A stretch of 64,000 bases of DNA from Paraburkholderia haematera (GCF_905220975.1 NZ_CAJNBK010000001.1:682001-746000); one strand, 5' to 3'. Positions 37,579 to 47,125 are shown, counted from the stretch's first letter. Numbers and translations are program-made. The notes: generated by a model from the letters alone, not told the origin.

Positions 37579-37890
37579 ATGAACAAGACCTTTCGCTTGC
37601 TGATCGCCAACGCTGTTCTGATCGCCGCTGGCGCATCCGCTGTGGCGTCCGCTTCTGCCGAGGAAGTCATCGTGATCGCGCCGTCCGCACCGCCCGCCGT
37701 ACGTTATGAAGCCGTGCCGGCGCCGCGCGTCGGCTATGTGTGGGATCACGGTCATTGGCGCTGGGACCATGGCCGTTATGTGTGGGTCGAGGGTCACTGG
37801 CAGGCCGAGCGTGTCGGCTACCACTGGGTGCCGGGGCACTGGGTCGAACACGGTCCGAACTATCGCTGGGTCGAAGGCCACTGGGCGTAA
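37579..37890 (+). CDS. Exported YXWGXW-repeat-like protein
   Basis: A 103-residue secreted protein. Signal peptide (LLIANAVLIAAGASAVASAS) then a Pro/Ala segment and three or four aromatic repeats of the type W-x-x-G-H-W (YVWDHGHWRW, YVWVEGHWQAE, YHWVPGHWVE, YRWVEGHWA). These short Trp/His repeats occur in small Betaproteobacterial envelope proteins; His content could bind metals, but role is unknown. Followed by a tiny lipoprotein gene. Confidence 0.85.
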   Translation: MNKTFRLLIANAVLIAAGASAVASASAEEVIVIAPSAPPAVRYEAVPAPRVGYVWDHGHWRWDHGRYVWVEGHWQAERVGYHWVPGHWVEHGPNYRWVEGHWA

Positions 37891-38009
37891 GTCGCAAGGC
37901 GCGAGCAGCGCGCGGCACGGCGTGGATGACCCCGCGCGTGCCGTTCCGTTCCCTTCAGTGTGACGGCACAGGCGCCGCCTCGGCGCTCGCCTGTGTTTCA
38001 GAGGAACCC

Positions 38010-38123
38010 ATGATGAAAAAGAATCTGCTTCTGATCGCCGTCCTGGCGGTCATGCTGGCCGGTTGCGTGGTGGTGCCGGCGCGGCCGGTCTATATGCGCG
38101 CGCCCGCAGTTGTCGTTTACTGA
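38010..38123 (+). CDS. Very small lipoprotein (37 residues)
   Basis: ATG at 38010 after GAGGAACCC. The peptide is almost all signal: MMKKNLLLIAVLAVMLAGC gives a lipobox (LAGC) with the Cys at 19; only 18 residues follow (CVVVPARPVYMRAP...). It ends inside the 3' end of the chloride-channel gene on the other strand (7-nt overlap). Similar tiny Pro/Tyr lipoproteins are frequent in Burkholderia. Confidence 0.7.
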   Translation: MMKKNLLLIAVLAVMLAGCVVVPARPVYMRAPAVVVY

Positions 38124-39532
38124 CGCGGGGCGCCCTCTTCAGCGCGAGGATCGCCGTCGATCTCTTCGACGGCCGCTGCTCCGGGCGCTTCGACTTCGGG
38201 GACTTCCGGTACCGGTGCGGGTGCCGGCTGCGGCAACGGCGCCATATAGCGCGCTGCCAGCGACTCGTACAACGGCGGCGCGAGCATGCGCGCCACACGG
38301 CTCGCAATCAACGCCGTGGCCATCAGCGAAATCACCAGCGCATGACCGTCGATCATCTCCATCACGATCACGAACGACGTAATCGGCGACTGCGTGACGG
38401 CCGCCAGATAGCCCACCATGGCGAGGGCGATCAGCATCGGCAATTGCATCGAGCCGAATATCATGTGGAGCAGATTGCCGAAGCCCGCGCCGATCGACAG
38501 CGACGGTGCGAAGATGCCGCCCGGGATGCCAGGCAGATACGAACCGACCATCGAGATCATCTTTAGAAACGGATAGAACACGGACAGTTGCTCGTGTCCG
38601 TCGAGCAACCCGCGCGCTTCCGCGTAGCCGCTGCCGAAGGTCGTGCCGCCGGAAATCAGGCCGACCACCGCGATCGCGAAACCGCACAGCGCGGCGAATG
38701 CGACCGGCCGCTCACCGTGCAACTGACGCAGCGGCGCCGGGATCCAGCGCGCGGTGTTCAGCAACAGCCAGCCGAACACGCCGCCTGCAATACCGGTGAC
38801 GACGGCCGTGAGCACGACGGCCACCGCCAGCAGATTGGGGAAATGCACGCCGATCTGGATGGTGCCGAAATAGGTGTAGTTGCCGTTCAACCCGAGCGCG
38901 ATCACACCGGCGATGATGATTGCGGTAATCAGCACGCCGCTCGCGCGGGCTTCGAAGCTGCGCGTGAGTTCCTCGATCGCGAACACGATCCCCGCCAGCG
39001 GTGTATTGAACGCCGCGGACAAACCCGCTGCCGCGCCCGCGAGCACCAGTTGCCGTTCGATCTGCGCGTTCGAGCGGGGATAGAGCCGTCGCAGATTGAA
39101 CATCAGCGCCGCGCCGACCTGCACGGTCGGTCCTTCGCGGCCGATCGTGAAGCCGCCGAGAATCGCCAGAAACGATACCGCGATCTTGCCGAACAGAATC
39201 CTGAACGAAAGCAGCCGCGCGCCGTATTCACCGGGCCTGGCATGCAGGGTGGCGATGACTTGCGGAATGCCGCTACCTTCGGCGCCGCGGAAGAACTTGC
39301 GCGTGAGCCAGACGGCGAGCGCCGCAACCGCGGGCGTGACGATCAACGGCGCCCACACGTGCTGCTGCTGCATCGTGCGGAATTCGCCGTAGCCCCAGTC
39401 GATCAGCCGCGCATACAGGACCGCCACCAGACCGACCGCGATCGCGCCGAGCCAGAAGACGCCATATTGCCGCCACAGGCGTCTGGCGCGACGCACAATG
39501 CTGGAGGAGCGCGGATAGAATGTCCGGGACAT
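38117..39532 (-). CDS. ClC-family chloride channel / H+:Cl- antiporter
   Basis: A 471-residue inner-membrane protein with ClC signatures in order: GAEGSGIPQVIATL (selectivity Ser), GGFTIGREGPTVQVGAAL (gating Glu in GREGP), AGAAAGLSAAFNTPLAGIVF, FAIEELTRSF (internal Glu region), and GIPGGIFAPSLSIGAGFG. The gating Glu argues for coupled exchange; antiporter rather than channel is family inference. The C-terminal ~35 residues are Pro/Glu/Ala-rich and lack CBS domains. In E. coli the analogous ClcA aids extreme acid resistance. Confidence 0.93.
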   Translation of the reverse strand: MSRTFYPRSSSIVRRARRLWRQYGVFWLGAIAVGLVAVLYARLIDWGYGEFRTMQQQHVWAPLIVTPAVAALAVWLTRKFFRGAEGSGIPQVIATLHARPGEYGARLLSFRILFGKIAVSFLAILGGFTIGREGPTVQVGAALMFNLRRLYPRSNAQIERQLVLAGAAAGLSAAFNTPLAGIVFAIEELTRSFEARASGVLITAIIIAGVIALGLNGNYTYFGTIQIGVHFPNLLAVAVVLTAVVTGIAGGVFGWLLLNTARWIPAPLRQLHGERPVAFAALCGFAIAVVGLISGGTTFGSGYAEARGLLDGHEQLSVFYPFLKMISMVGSYLPGIPGGIFAPSLSIGAGFGNLLHMIFGSMQLPMLIALAMVGYLAAVTQSPITSFVIVMEMIDGHALVISLMATALIASRVARMLAPPLYESLAARYMAPLPQPAPAPVPEVPEVEAPGAAAVEEIDGDPRAEEGAPRQ

Positions 39533-39745
39533 GAGGGGTGGGCTGGCGCAAAGGGTGGATTATAAGACGCGCTGCGTCGGCAGAACTGTATGAAAGTATT
39601 TTGAAATATAGTAAAAGGTTTATTTGTAAGGCGCGGGATGTAACGCGCCGTATTAATGACCGGATGGCGCACTGCCGCGTTCCGCCTAGATTATTCCAAT
39701 CGTCGGCTAAAATAGTTTGACGTTCGAACAACTAACAGGTCCTCA

Positions 39746-40750
39746 ATGAAGCGAGTCCTTATCGTCAAGGTCACTTCACTCGGCGATATCGTGCAGGCGT
39801 TGCCTGTTGTCGCCGACATCAAACGCGCGTTTCCCGGCGTTGAAGTGGATTGGGCGGCCGACGAGGCATTCGCCGAAATGGTGCATTGGTGCAAAGGCGT
39901 GGACCGCGTGCTTTGCGCACCGCTGCGCCGCTTCAAGAAGGCGCGCCGCTGGGGTGATTTCAAGGCGATCGCGGCGTCGATCGCCGAATTGCGCGCCTAT
40001 CGCTACGATTTCATCATCGACATTCACGGCGTGTACAAGAGCGCCATCATTGCGTTCCTCGCGCGCTCGTCCAAGCGTATTGGCTACCAGTCCCAGGATC
40101 TGGGCGAGCGGGGCGCCGCGTTTGCCTACACCGGGCGTTTCGGTCCGCGTCCGCTGTGCGATGCGTGGCACGGCATGCGCATCAGCGCCGGTGAGGCGCT
40201 CGGCTACGAGGTAGAGGGCCCGCCCGTCTACAATCTGCGCCTGCCCGAGCCGGCCGCTCCACTATTCGCGGCTGACAGTGCGCCGGTTGCGGCGCTGTTT
40301 CATGCCACGTCCAAAGACGACAAGAAGTGGCCGCTGACCCATTGGGTCGAGGTCGGCCGCGAGTTGGCGCAGCGTGGTTTTCACGTGGTATTGCCGTGGG
40401 GCTCGGAAGGCGAGCGAGCCGAGGCGCAGCAAATCGCGTCGCGGGTGCCGGGTTCGACGGTCCTGCCGAAGCTGAGCGTGACTGAAATCGCGCAGATGAT
40501 CGACGCGTGCGCACTGGTGGTCGGTACCGATACGGGTTTCGTTCATCTGGCGCATGCATTGCAGAAACGCACGGTCATGATTTTTGTGGCGACCTCGCCG
40601 TCACATTGCGGCATCGAAGCGCCATTCCGCTCGATTTCGATCGGCGACGGCCAGTCAGTGCCCTCGATCGCCGAGGCGCTGGAGGCGATCGATTATGTGC
40701 ACAGCGAGCCGCGCGCTGTCCACGTGCGGCACGGATCGGCGGCCGCCTGA
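39746..40750 (+). CDS. waaC: LPS heptosyltransferase I
   Basis: A 334-residue glycosyltransferase of family GT9 that adds the first heptose to Kdo2-lipid A at the inner membrane. Markers: LIVKVTSLGDIVQALPVVAD (acceptor side), DFIIDIHGVYKSAIIAFLAR, LFHATSKDDKKWPLTHWVEV (nucleotide region), and VGTDTGFVHLAHALQKRTVM (ADP-heptose binding, conserved D-TGxxH). Resembles WaaC more than WaaF. The start at 39746 has AGGTCCTC upstream. An AT-rich promoter region 39590-39720 precedes it. Confidence 0.92.
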   Translation: MKRVLIVKVTSLGDIVQALPVVADIKRAFPGVEVDWAADEAFAEMVHWCKGVDRVLCAPLRRFKKARRWGDFKAIAASIAELRAYRYDFIIDIHGVYKSAIIAFLARSSKRIGYQSQDLGERGAAFAYTGRFGPRPLCDAWHGMRISAGEALGYEVEGPPVYNLRLPEPAAPLFAADSAPVAALFHATSKDDKKWPLTHWVEVGRELAQRGFHVVLPWGSEGERAEAQQIASRVPGSTVLPKLSVTEIAQMIDACALVVGTDTGFVHLAHALQKRTVMIFVATSPSHCGIEAPFRSISIGDGQSVPSIAEALEAIDYVHSEPRAVHVRHGSAAA

Positions 40751-41476
40751 GCGCCGCTTCGCCGCGCTTTCGCGCAATCGTTTGCGCGAAAAGAAAAGAG
40801 GCGCGGCGCGCAGTCGCCCAATCAAACAGGCGCTGCCACGAAACGCCTCCGAAAAACGCCCGCGTCGGGGAACAACGGGCGGAGAGGAATCGCTGCAATG
40901 AACAAGCCGGCCTTTCACTGAGTCGTGCTTTCAGCCGCCACGTCGGGCGATCGATCCAGTTCTGAAGAGACCGCCGCCAGGCGGTCGAATTCAATGGTGC
41001 ATTCCGGAACATGCCGCGCGCGCCGGCAGCGTCGTGTGCGGCTCACCGGTGTCCCGCAGCCGGTCGCTCTTGACCGCGCTCTGCGTTCGGTCAGGCGCCG
41101 CGCATTACACACCTGTTAAATCTGTCGCTTTTCGTCGAGTGCCAATTTGCTGCGGATGTGTTCTTGCGCGTAGCCGCCGGCTCAGTTCTCGTGCAGGGAA
41201 GCGCGTACATACTACCCCTCGTCGGCGCCTCGATCCGCGCACCCGCCACCGGCAGGGCTTGCAAGGAACTCGCATGTTCAATGCAGTATAGGAGGTGTTT
41301 TCGTCTGATGTGAATCTGTCGTCGCCATGCTTCGCGGCGGCCGGTTTCGGGGCGCAAACGTGTAACACCTCGGTGATCTTCCCTTACAAATGGCAACGCT
41401 CGCGCGAGGCAGGGTCGTGTTCAATCGAGTTATTCGGGGTTTCGGCTCGAATGAATCTGACTCGAAGGAGAACAAT
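40751..41476. other. 726-bp gap between waaC and a small lipoprotein gene
   Basis: No convincing gene; frames here lack ribosome sites and domains. A stem-loop TTTCGCGCA-atcgtt-TGCGCGAAA (40768-40791) lies just after waaC without a T-run. Further on, GAGGTGTT (41292-41299) and AACACCTC (41364-41371) are exact complements 64 nt apart in what may be the leader of the lipoprotein mRNA. Confidence 0.4.
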
Positions 41477-41611
41477 ATGAAACGCTTAATCCTGACCCTG
41501 ATCGCAGGCACGCTGCTGGCAACGGCGCTCGGCGGCTGCATCGTTGCACCGGCACCTGGCTATTACTACGGCGGCGGTTATTACCATCACGGCGGCTACT
41601 ACTACCGGTAA
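41477..41611 (+). CDS. Small Gly/Tyr/His-rich lipoprotein (44 residues)
   Basis: ATG at 41477 preceded by AAGGAGAACAAT, a near-ideal ribosome site. Signal and lipobox: MKRLILTLIAGTLLATALGGC (Cys 21 region); the mature tail is APAPGYYYGGGYYHHGGYYY, extremely Tyr/Gly-rich. Role unknown; surface-exposed adhesive or metal-binding tail is speculation. The hairpin GCCGGCCTCACGGCCGGC (about 41653) follows. Confidence 0.75.
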   Translation: MKRLILTLIAGTLLATALGGCIVAPAPGYYYGGGYYHHGGYYYR

Positions 41612-41770
41612 CGGCTTGTCGCGCCCGTTCGTCCAGGTGCAACGCCGCAAGCCGGCCTCACGGCCGGCGCTTGCCTGCCCAGGCACGTGCCGCCGCTCAG
41701 CCGCTTCTTTGAATGACGTGTGGCCGGTTTCGGCTGTAGCGCCCGACCGGGTGCCGCGGCGTTCGAGCGC

Positions 41771-41950
41771 TCAGGCGAGCAGCATTTCGAAAGCGATCAC
41801 CGCGGCGATGGCGGCCGCGTTCGCGGCCAGCGCTTCCACGACGATGCCCTTCCACGTCGCGGGACGAAACCGCAACGCCAGCAGCAGCGAACACAGCAAT
41901 GCCAGCGCGATGATCATCACGATATCCGCGTTGTGAAGATGAATACTCAT
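41771..41950 (-). CDS. Small two-helix membrane protein (59 residues)
   Basis: ATG at 41950 with GGAGG 6 nt upstream. Two hydrophobic segments (DIVMIIALALLCSLLLALRF; EALAANAAAIAAVIAFEMLL) joined by a short loop RPATWKG. No family name recognised. Lies alone between the small lipoprotein and the MFS gene. Confidence 0.65.
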   Translation of the reverse strand: MSIHLHNADIVMIIALALLCSLLLALRFRPATWKGIVVEALAANAAAIAAVIAFEMLLA

Positions 41951-42049
41951 CAGAGCCTCCCTGCTCGCCTTAGGGTTATGTGAACCGAGTATAGGCAAGC
42001 CAAAAAGACGCGCAAGACAGGGGATTTACTCAGCGCGTCTTCAGTCTCT

Positions 42050-43357
42050 TCACATCAGTTGCGCATCGCGCGTCTCGCGCATGCACAGCACGCCGATCAT
42101 GCTGACGGCCGCGGCAATCGACACATAGGCGCCCACCCAAGACAGCCCGCCGTGCGCGGCCAGCACCTGCGCGATATACGGTGCGACTGACGCACCGAGA
42201 ATCCCGCCGAGGTTGTACGACACGCCTGCACCGGTATAGCGCACGTGGGTTGGAAACAGTTCCGGCAGCAGCGCGCCCATCGGGGCGAAAGTCACGCCCA
42301 TCAGGAACAGTTCGATCACGAGGAACAGCAGCACCAGCGGCGTCTGTCCGCTGCCGAGCAACGGCGCCATCGTGAAGCCGGACAGGATCGCCGCGACGAT
42401 GCCGACAATCAGCACCGGCTTGCGGCCATAACGGTCGCTAGCCCAGGCCGACAACGGCGTGGCGAGCGCCATGAAGACGACCGCGATGCACAGCATGCCG
42501 AGGAACGTCGGCCGCGGAATATGCAGCACCGACACACCATACGACAGCGAAAACGTCGTGGCGTTGTAGAAGAGCGTGTAGCAGACCACCATGGCCAGCG
42601 CGCCGAGGAGGGTCGGCAGTCCGTGCTGCGACAGCAAGGTCGCGATCGGCACCTTCACGCGCTCCTTGCGTTCGATAGCCGCCTGGAAGGCCGGTGTCTC
42701 AGCAATTTTCAAACGCACGTACAAGCCGAGCGCGACCAGCACCGCGCTGACGAGGAACGGCACGCGCCAGCCCCAGCTGCGGAATTGCTCGTCGCTCAAA
42801 GACAACGCCAAAGCGAAGAACAGACCGTTGGACGCCAGAAAGCCGATCGACGGCCCCAGTTGGGGGAACATCCCGAACCAGCCGCGTTTGCCGGCCGGTG
42901 CATTCTCGGTGGCGAGCAGCGCGGCGCCGCCCCATTCGCCGCCAAGACCGATTCCCTGGCCGAAGCGCAAGATGCACAGCAGGATCGGCGCGAGGCTGCC
43001 GATCGAGTCATAGCCGGGCACGAAACCGATCAGCGTGGTGGACACACCCATCACCAGCAGCGAAGCGACCAGCGTCGACTTGCGGCCGATCCGGTCGCCG
43101 AAGTGACCGAACAGGAACGAGCCGATCGGCCGCGCGACGAACGCGATGCCGAACGTGACGAAAGCCGACAATGCCTGGGCGGTCGCCGAGCCGTGCGGGA
43201 AAAACACCGGCCCGATGACGAGCGCCGCGGCGGTCGCATAGACGTAGAAATCGTAGAACTCGATCGCGGTGCCGATGAAGCTCGCGAAGATGATTCGCGC
43301 GCTGCTGTTCTGCCCGGTTGAATTGGGCTGGGCCGCGGAAATCGGCGAAGTGGACAT
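42050..43357 (-). CDS. MFS transporter, metabolite:H+ symporter (MHS) type
   Basis: A 435-residue, 12-helix carrier. MHS features: FASFIGTAIEFYDFYVYATA in helix 1, ARPIGSFLFGHFGDRIGRKS (loop 2-3 motif), LRFGQGIGLGGEWGGAALLA in helix 4, and LLPELFPTHVRYTGAGVSYN in the second half. The family (ProP, KgtP, ShiA, citrate carriers) takes up organic acids and zwitterions with protons; the substrate here is not predictable. Start at 43357 with GGAGA upstream. It stands alone. A possible terminator was not found downstream. Confidence 0.92.
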   Translation of the reverse strand: MSTSPISAAQPNSTGQNSSARIIFASFIGTAIEFYDFYVYATAAALVIGPVFFPHGSATAQALSAFVTFGIAFVARPIGSFLFGHFGDRIGRKSTLVASLLVMGVSTTLIGFVPGYDSIGSLAPILLCILRFGQGIGLGGEWGGAALLATENAPAGKRGWFGMFPQLGPSIGFLASNGLFFALALSLSDEQFRSWGWRVPFLVSAVLVALGLYVRLKIAETPAFQAAIERKERVKVPIATLLSQHGLPTLLGALAMVVCYTLFYNATTFSLSYGVSVLHIPRPTFLGMLCIAVVFMALATPLSAWASDRYGRKPVLIVGIVAAILSGFTMAPLLGSGQTPLVLLFLVIELFLMGVTFAPMGALLPELFPTHVRYTGAGVSYNLGGILGASVAPYIAQVLAAHGGLSWVGAYVSIAAAVSMIGVLCMRETRDAQLM

Positions 43358-43775
43358 GCAGGGTCTCCGTGTGTCGTGATGCCGTTGGGCGCCGACCATT
43401 CATGTACGGGCGGCGCCTGGTCAGGCAGCATCTTTGTTTAAGTTCGTGCGCCTGCGCTTCGGCGCGTCTCGCTGGCGGTTGAAGCCATACGCGGTGCGGG
43501 CGACGAAGCGACAGCTTACAACGGCAGCCGGTGGCCGTCTGCGGTCGCGCGCGAAAGCGGCCTTACGAGGGAAATAAAGGCGGCCGTCGCGGGTGGCGCG
43601 GCGGCGCTGCAATCGGGCTCGCGCCGCGCCAACGGGTGAGCGGGCGGCGTGAGCCGTGCCGGAAGGCTCCGGCTTGAGGAATCGGAAAATTATAACGAGT
43701 GCGGTGGCGGCGCAGCAAGGCGGTGGCAGGCCCTGGTTCGCATCTTGTCTGCCGGGCGCTGTTTGGGAGCGGCGT
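43358..43775. other. 418-bp GC-rich gap
   Basis: Between the MFS gene and the TonB-C-like lipoprotein gene. I see no gene, terminator or clear promoter here. Confidence 0.4.
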
Positions 43776-44342
43776 TCAGTTGATGGTCTGCGCTTGCGGC
43801 GAGGCGAGCTCGCGCAACTGGAATTTGCCGTCGTCGTTGAACAGCCAGTCTTCGAACAGCTCGAGCTGGCCACGGCCGTTCAGCAATTTACCCGGCGGTT
43901 CCGGCAGCGGCGACGCGCGCCGCAAGGTGGCGAGCGCGGTGCTCTCGGCTTCGTCATCGCCATTGGTGCGATACACCGAGGACGCCACCACCCGGCCATC
44001 GCGATCCACCGTGAACGAGACCACCACCAGCGAGCGCAGCATCGCTTGCGGCGTGCCGCGCAACACGTAAGAAGGGCTGCGCTCGATGATGCGTTGGGCG
44101 ACCGCGCTGCGGTACTGGTCGAGCGTCGCACTGTTGACGGCGGCGGCCGGCGTGATGATGAGAGGGCGGCCCGGCGGCGTGATGGTGCAGCCTGCCATGA
44201 CTGCGAGCGCTAAGGCCGAAGCTACCTTCAACGCCAATGCCACGCTATGCGCGTGCGATGGAGAAGCACCAGCGCGTGATGCGAAGTGTCCGGTCAAGCT
44301 GCGAAGGTGACGCGTGCGGGTGAGCATCGTGGTGGAAAGCAT
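43776..44342 (-). CDS. TonB C-terminal-like lipoprotein
   Basis: About 188 residues. A hydrophobic segment ending in a lipobox (ALALAVMAGC) lies ~50 residues in, so the true start may be downstream of the ATG at 44342 (ATG at 44327 is an alternative). The mature part holds a TonB-C-like fold: VVVSFTVDRDGRVVASSVYR, then TALATLRRASPLPEPPGKLL. No Pro-rich spacer or ExbB/ExbD neighbours, so it is not a full energy transducer. Role unknown. Confidence 0.75.
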   Translation of the reverse strand: MLSTTMLTRTRHLRSLTGHFASRAGASPSHAHSVALALKVASALALAVMAGCTITPPGRPLIITPAAAVNSATLDQYRSAVAQRIIERSPSYVLRGTPQAMLRSLVVVSFTVDRDGRVVASSVYRTNGDDEAESTALATLRRASPLPEPPGKLLNGRGQLELFEDWLFNDDGKFQLRELASPQAQTIN

Positions 44343-44395
44343 CAAGGCAGGATCTAAATTGATGGTAGTCAAAAAACGCCAGGATTCAATTGTCG

Positions 44396-44549
44396 TTGAC
44401 CCGCTCAGCGCGATTCGCACGCTTGTAATCAGCCGAAATATGACCGGATTGGTTGGCGGCCAAAACGAGCCTACACTTCGTGTGCCTCTTTCGAGAGGCA
44501 TCGGTGGAAGTCTTTCATTTTGCCCGCTTCGCGCGGGCTTTCTTTTTTG
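44396..44549 (+). ncRNA. Candidate small RNA ending in an orphan terminator
   Basis: A strong plus-strand terminator (GCCCGC-TTCGC-GCGGGC, then TTTCTTTTTT, 44522-44548) lies where no plus-strand gene exists. Upstream are a second hairpin GCCTC-TTTC-GAGAGGC (about 44485-44500) and TTGACC (44396-44401) with TGTAAT (44424-44429); the spacing of these boxes (22) is not ideal. The arrangement suggests a ~100-150 nt intergenic transcript. The start point is a guess. Confidence 0.4.
44522..44548 (+). terminator. Orphan plus-strand terminator
   Basis: Six-bp GC stem with a TTCGC loop and TTTCTTTTTT tail. It has a T-run only on the plus strand, where the nearest annotated plus-strand gene is several kb upstream. 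Confidence 0.85.
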
Positions 44550-44587
44550 TGCGACGCTTCGCGCAATCAATCCCGCCACGAAAACAA

Positions 44588-44620
44588 CAAAGGCGAACCC
44601 GTTGACGAGTTCGCCTTTGT
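44588..44620 (-). terminator. Terminator of argH
   Basis: AAGGCGAAC (44590-44598) pairs with GTTCGCCTT (44609-44617); read on the minus strand the stem is followed by TGTTGTTTT. It is 97 nt past the argH stop. Confidence 0.8.
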
Positions 44621-44713
44621 TTGCGCGCGCCGCTAATTGCCCGCTTGGATATCCGTGGCTACGCACGCCGAATGCGTGCATTGCCGGACGCGCCAAAGCG
44701 CGCCAGACTTAGC

Positions 44714-46120
44714 TTACTTCAACGCTTCCCGCGCAGCCTTGACCGCCGCGACTACCTGCTCCGGCGCCGTACCGCCCGGATGGTTGCGGCTCGCCACCGA
44801 ACCCTCAAGCGTCAGGTACGAGAACACGTCCTCGCCGATCAGATGCGCGACGTTCGGCAGTTCGTGACGCATTTCTTCCAGCGTCAGGTCGGCCAGATCG
44901 CAGCCGCGATCGGCACACACGCGAACCGCCAGCGCCACCGCTTCGTGCGCGTCGCGGAACGGCAGACCGCGCTTGACCAGGTAGTCGGCGAGATCGGTCG
45001 CGGTGGAGAATCCTTGCAGCGCCGCGTCGCGCATCGCTTGCGGCTTCACCGAGATGCCGGTGACCATTTCAGCGAAGATGCGCAGCGTATCCGCGACCGT
45101 ATCGACGGTGTCGAACAGCGGTTCCTTGTCTTCCTGATTGTCTTTGTTGTACGCGAGCGGCTGGCCTTTCATCAAGGTCAGCAGGGCGATCAGATGGCCG
45201 TTCACGCGGCCCGTCTTGCCACGCGCGAGTTCGGGCACGTCCGGGTTCTTCTTCTGCGGCATGATCGACGAGCCCGTGCAGAAACGGTCGGCCAGATCGA
45301 TGAAGCCGACGCGCGGGCTCATCCACAGCACGAGTTCCTCGGAGAAGCGCGATACGTGCGTCATCACCAGCGCGGACGCGGCCGTGAACTCGATCGCGAA
45401 GTCACGATCGGACACGGCATCCAGCGAGTTCGCGCAGATGCCGTCAAAGCCCAGTGTCTTCGCCACCGCGTGACGGTCGATCGGATAGCTGGTGCCGGCC
45501 AGCGCCGCTGCGCCCAGCGGCAGACGGTTCACGCGCTTGCGGCAATCGATCATGCGTTCGGCGTCGCGCGAAAACATTTCGACGTAGGCCAGCAGGTGAT
45601 GGCCGAACGTGACCGGCTGCGCTACCTGCAAGTGCGTGAAGCCCGGCATGATGGTCGACGCGTTCTTCTCCGCCATGTCGAGCAAGGCGGTGCGCAGTTC
45701 CGTCAGCAGACCGCCGATGCGGTCGATTTCGCCGCGCAGCCACAGGCGGATGTCGGTCGCGACCTGGTCGTTACGCGAGCGGCCCGTGTGCAGGCGCTTG
45801 CCGGCGTCGCCGATCAGCGCGGTCAGGCGCGCCTCGATGTTCAGGTGGACGTCTTCCAGATCGAGTTGCCACTCGAACTCGCCTCGCTCGATTTCGCCCT
45901 TGATCTGCGCCATGCCGCGTTGGATCGCGGCGAGGTCGTCGTCGGCGATGATCTTCTGCGCGGCCAGCATCGAGGCGTGCGCGAGCGACCCTTCGATATC
46001 GACAAGCGCCAGACGCTTGTCGAAGAAAACCGACGACGTGTAGCGTTTGACGAGCTCCGACATCGGCTCCGAGAAGCGAGCCGACCAGGCTTCGCCTTTT
46101 TTGTGCAGTTGGGACGTCAT
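44714..46120 (-). CDS. argH: Argininosuccinate lyase
   Basis: A 468-residue homotetrameric enzyme splitting argininosuccinate to arginine and fumarate, last step of arginine synthesis. The fumarase/aspartase superfamily signature [20 protein letters not shown] is intact with its catalytic Ser; [19 protein letters not shown] and [20 protein letters not shown] are the other two conserved blocks. Start at 46120 ([16 protein letters not shown]). Length is standard. Transcribed alone. Confidence 0.98.
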   Translation of the reverse strand: MTSQLHKKGEAWSARFSEPMSELVKRYTSSVFFDKRLALVDIEGSLAHASMLAAQKIIADDDLAAIQRGMAQIKGEIERGEFEWQLDLEDVHLNIEARLTALIGDAGKRLHTGRSRNDQVATDIRLWLRGEIDRIGGLLTELRTALLDMAEKNASTIMPGFTHLQVAQPVTFGHHLLAYVEMFSRDAERMIDCRKRVNRLPLGAAALAGTSYPIDRHAVAKTLGFDGICANSLDAVSDRDFAIEFTAASALVMTHVSRFSEELVLWMSPRVGFIDLADRFCTGSSIMPQKKNPDVPELARGKTGRVNGHLIALLTLMKGQPLAYNKDNQEDKEPLFDTVDTVADTLRIFAEMVTGISVKPQAMRDAALQGFSTATDLADYLVKRGLPFRDAHEAVALAVRVCADRGCDLADLTLEEMRHELPNVAHLIGEDVFSYLTLEGSVASRNHPGGTAPEQVVAAVKAAREALK

Positions 46121-46266
46121 GGTGTTGGGCAGTTGAACGAGGTGAGGACGCTGACGGCGTTTGCGTACGGTGCAGGCGCCATCGGAATGAGCGAAAGACT
46201 GGGATTTTAACACTGGCGGACGGCATCAAAGACGCCGCCCGCCCGAGGCTGTACAGGAAAGCGCGG

Positions 46267-47079
46267 CTACTCCCGCACCAGCACCACCAGCTTCAGATCC
46301 TCGCGATGCGCGGGCTTGAAGGTGATCTGGTCGTAGACAATGCGGCCGTCGCGCGGATGGTTGAATTCGCGCCGGCCGCCTTCACGGCCGCCCACGTCTT
46401 GCGACGCCCAGAAGCGGGCGAATGCGTCGCTGGCGGCGGTGAGCGAGTCGATCAGCCCGCGCGTGGGGGCGTCGTTCAGATGGCGGATCGAATCCGCGCG
46501 GAATTCGGCAGCGAGGCGCCGCGCGCGAGTGTCCCAGTCGACGATCAACGCCCGTGCCGCGGGCTCGGTGAAGGTGTAGCGCAGCAGATTGCGATCGTGC
46601 GTGCCGTCCAGCCAGCCGACGAACAGGTCGGCGGCGCGCGCGTTCCAGGCGAGCGCGTTCCACTGCCGGTCGAGCACGTAAGACGGTGCGTTCACGAGCT
46701 GGACGGTTTCGAGCAGGGTGGCGGGCGCGTCGGCGGCGGCCGGATCGGGCTCGGCCGGGTCGCGCTGGGCGGCCAGCTCGAACAGATACGCCCGCTCGGC
46801 ACGCGACAGTTGCAGCGCGACGGCAATGCGCGCCAGCGCCTCGGCAGAGGCGGAGACGGGGCGGCCCTGCTCGATCCACGTGTACCAGGTCGGGCTCACG
46901 CCGCACAGTTGCGCGACTTCCTCACGCCGCAAGCCGGGCGTGCGGCGGCGCGGGCCGGGCGGCAGGCCGAGCGCTTGCGGCGTGAGCCGTTCGCGGTGAG
47001 CGCGGATGAAATCGCCGAGCGCGCGGGCAGGCGTGGCGTCGAGCGGCGGCGGGTTGTCGGCGGAGGGCGGCGTGGTCAT
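46267..47079 (-). CDS. XRE-family regulator with MmyB-like ligand-binding domain
   Basis: A 270-residue regulator. HTH at about residues 20-90 (LGDFIRAHRERLTPQALGLP; LRREEVAQLCGVSPTWYTWI) followed by a PAS-like MmyB domain (NAPSYVLDRQWNALAWNARA; LLRYTFTEPAARALIVDWDT; FNHPRDGRIVYDQITFKPAH). Divergent from the methyltransferase gene with palindromes between them; in this family the neighbour is often the target. The MmyB domain may bind a fatty acid or similar ligand. Confidence 0.92.
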   Translation of the reverse strand: MTTPPSADNPPPLDATPARALGDFIRAHRERLTPQALGLPPGPRRRTPGLRREEVAQLCGVSPTWYTWIEQGRPVSASAEALARIAVALQLSRAERAYLFELAAQRDPAEPDPAAADAPATLLETVQLVNAPSYVLDRQWNALAWNARAADLFVGWLDGTHDRNLLRYTFTEPAARALIVDWDTRARRLAAEFRADSIRHLNDAPTRGLIDSLTAASDAFARFWASQDVGGREGGRREFNHPRDGRIVYDQITFKPAHREDLKLVVLVRE

Positions 47080-47125
47080 TCTTATCAGGCAACGCTTGGT
47101 GGGGTGTCGGGGGTGGTGTTATCGA

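Noticed and set aside
40575..41012. 145-codon minus-strand frame after waaC
   Set aside because: Overlaps the waaC 3' end in antisense, Arg/Ser-rich composition and no ribosome site.
42245..43321. 358-codon plus-strand frame over the MHS transporter gene
   Set aside because: Gln/Arg/His-rich shadow composition; the opposite strand encodes a complete 12-helix transporter.
44621..46210. Very long plus-strand open frame (about 529 codons) over argH
   Set aside because: It is fully antisense to a complete argH with all signature motifs; high GC suppresses stops on the other strand and the predicted residues are Arg/Ala-rich without domains.
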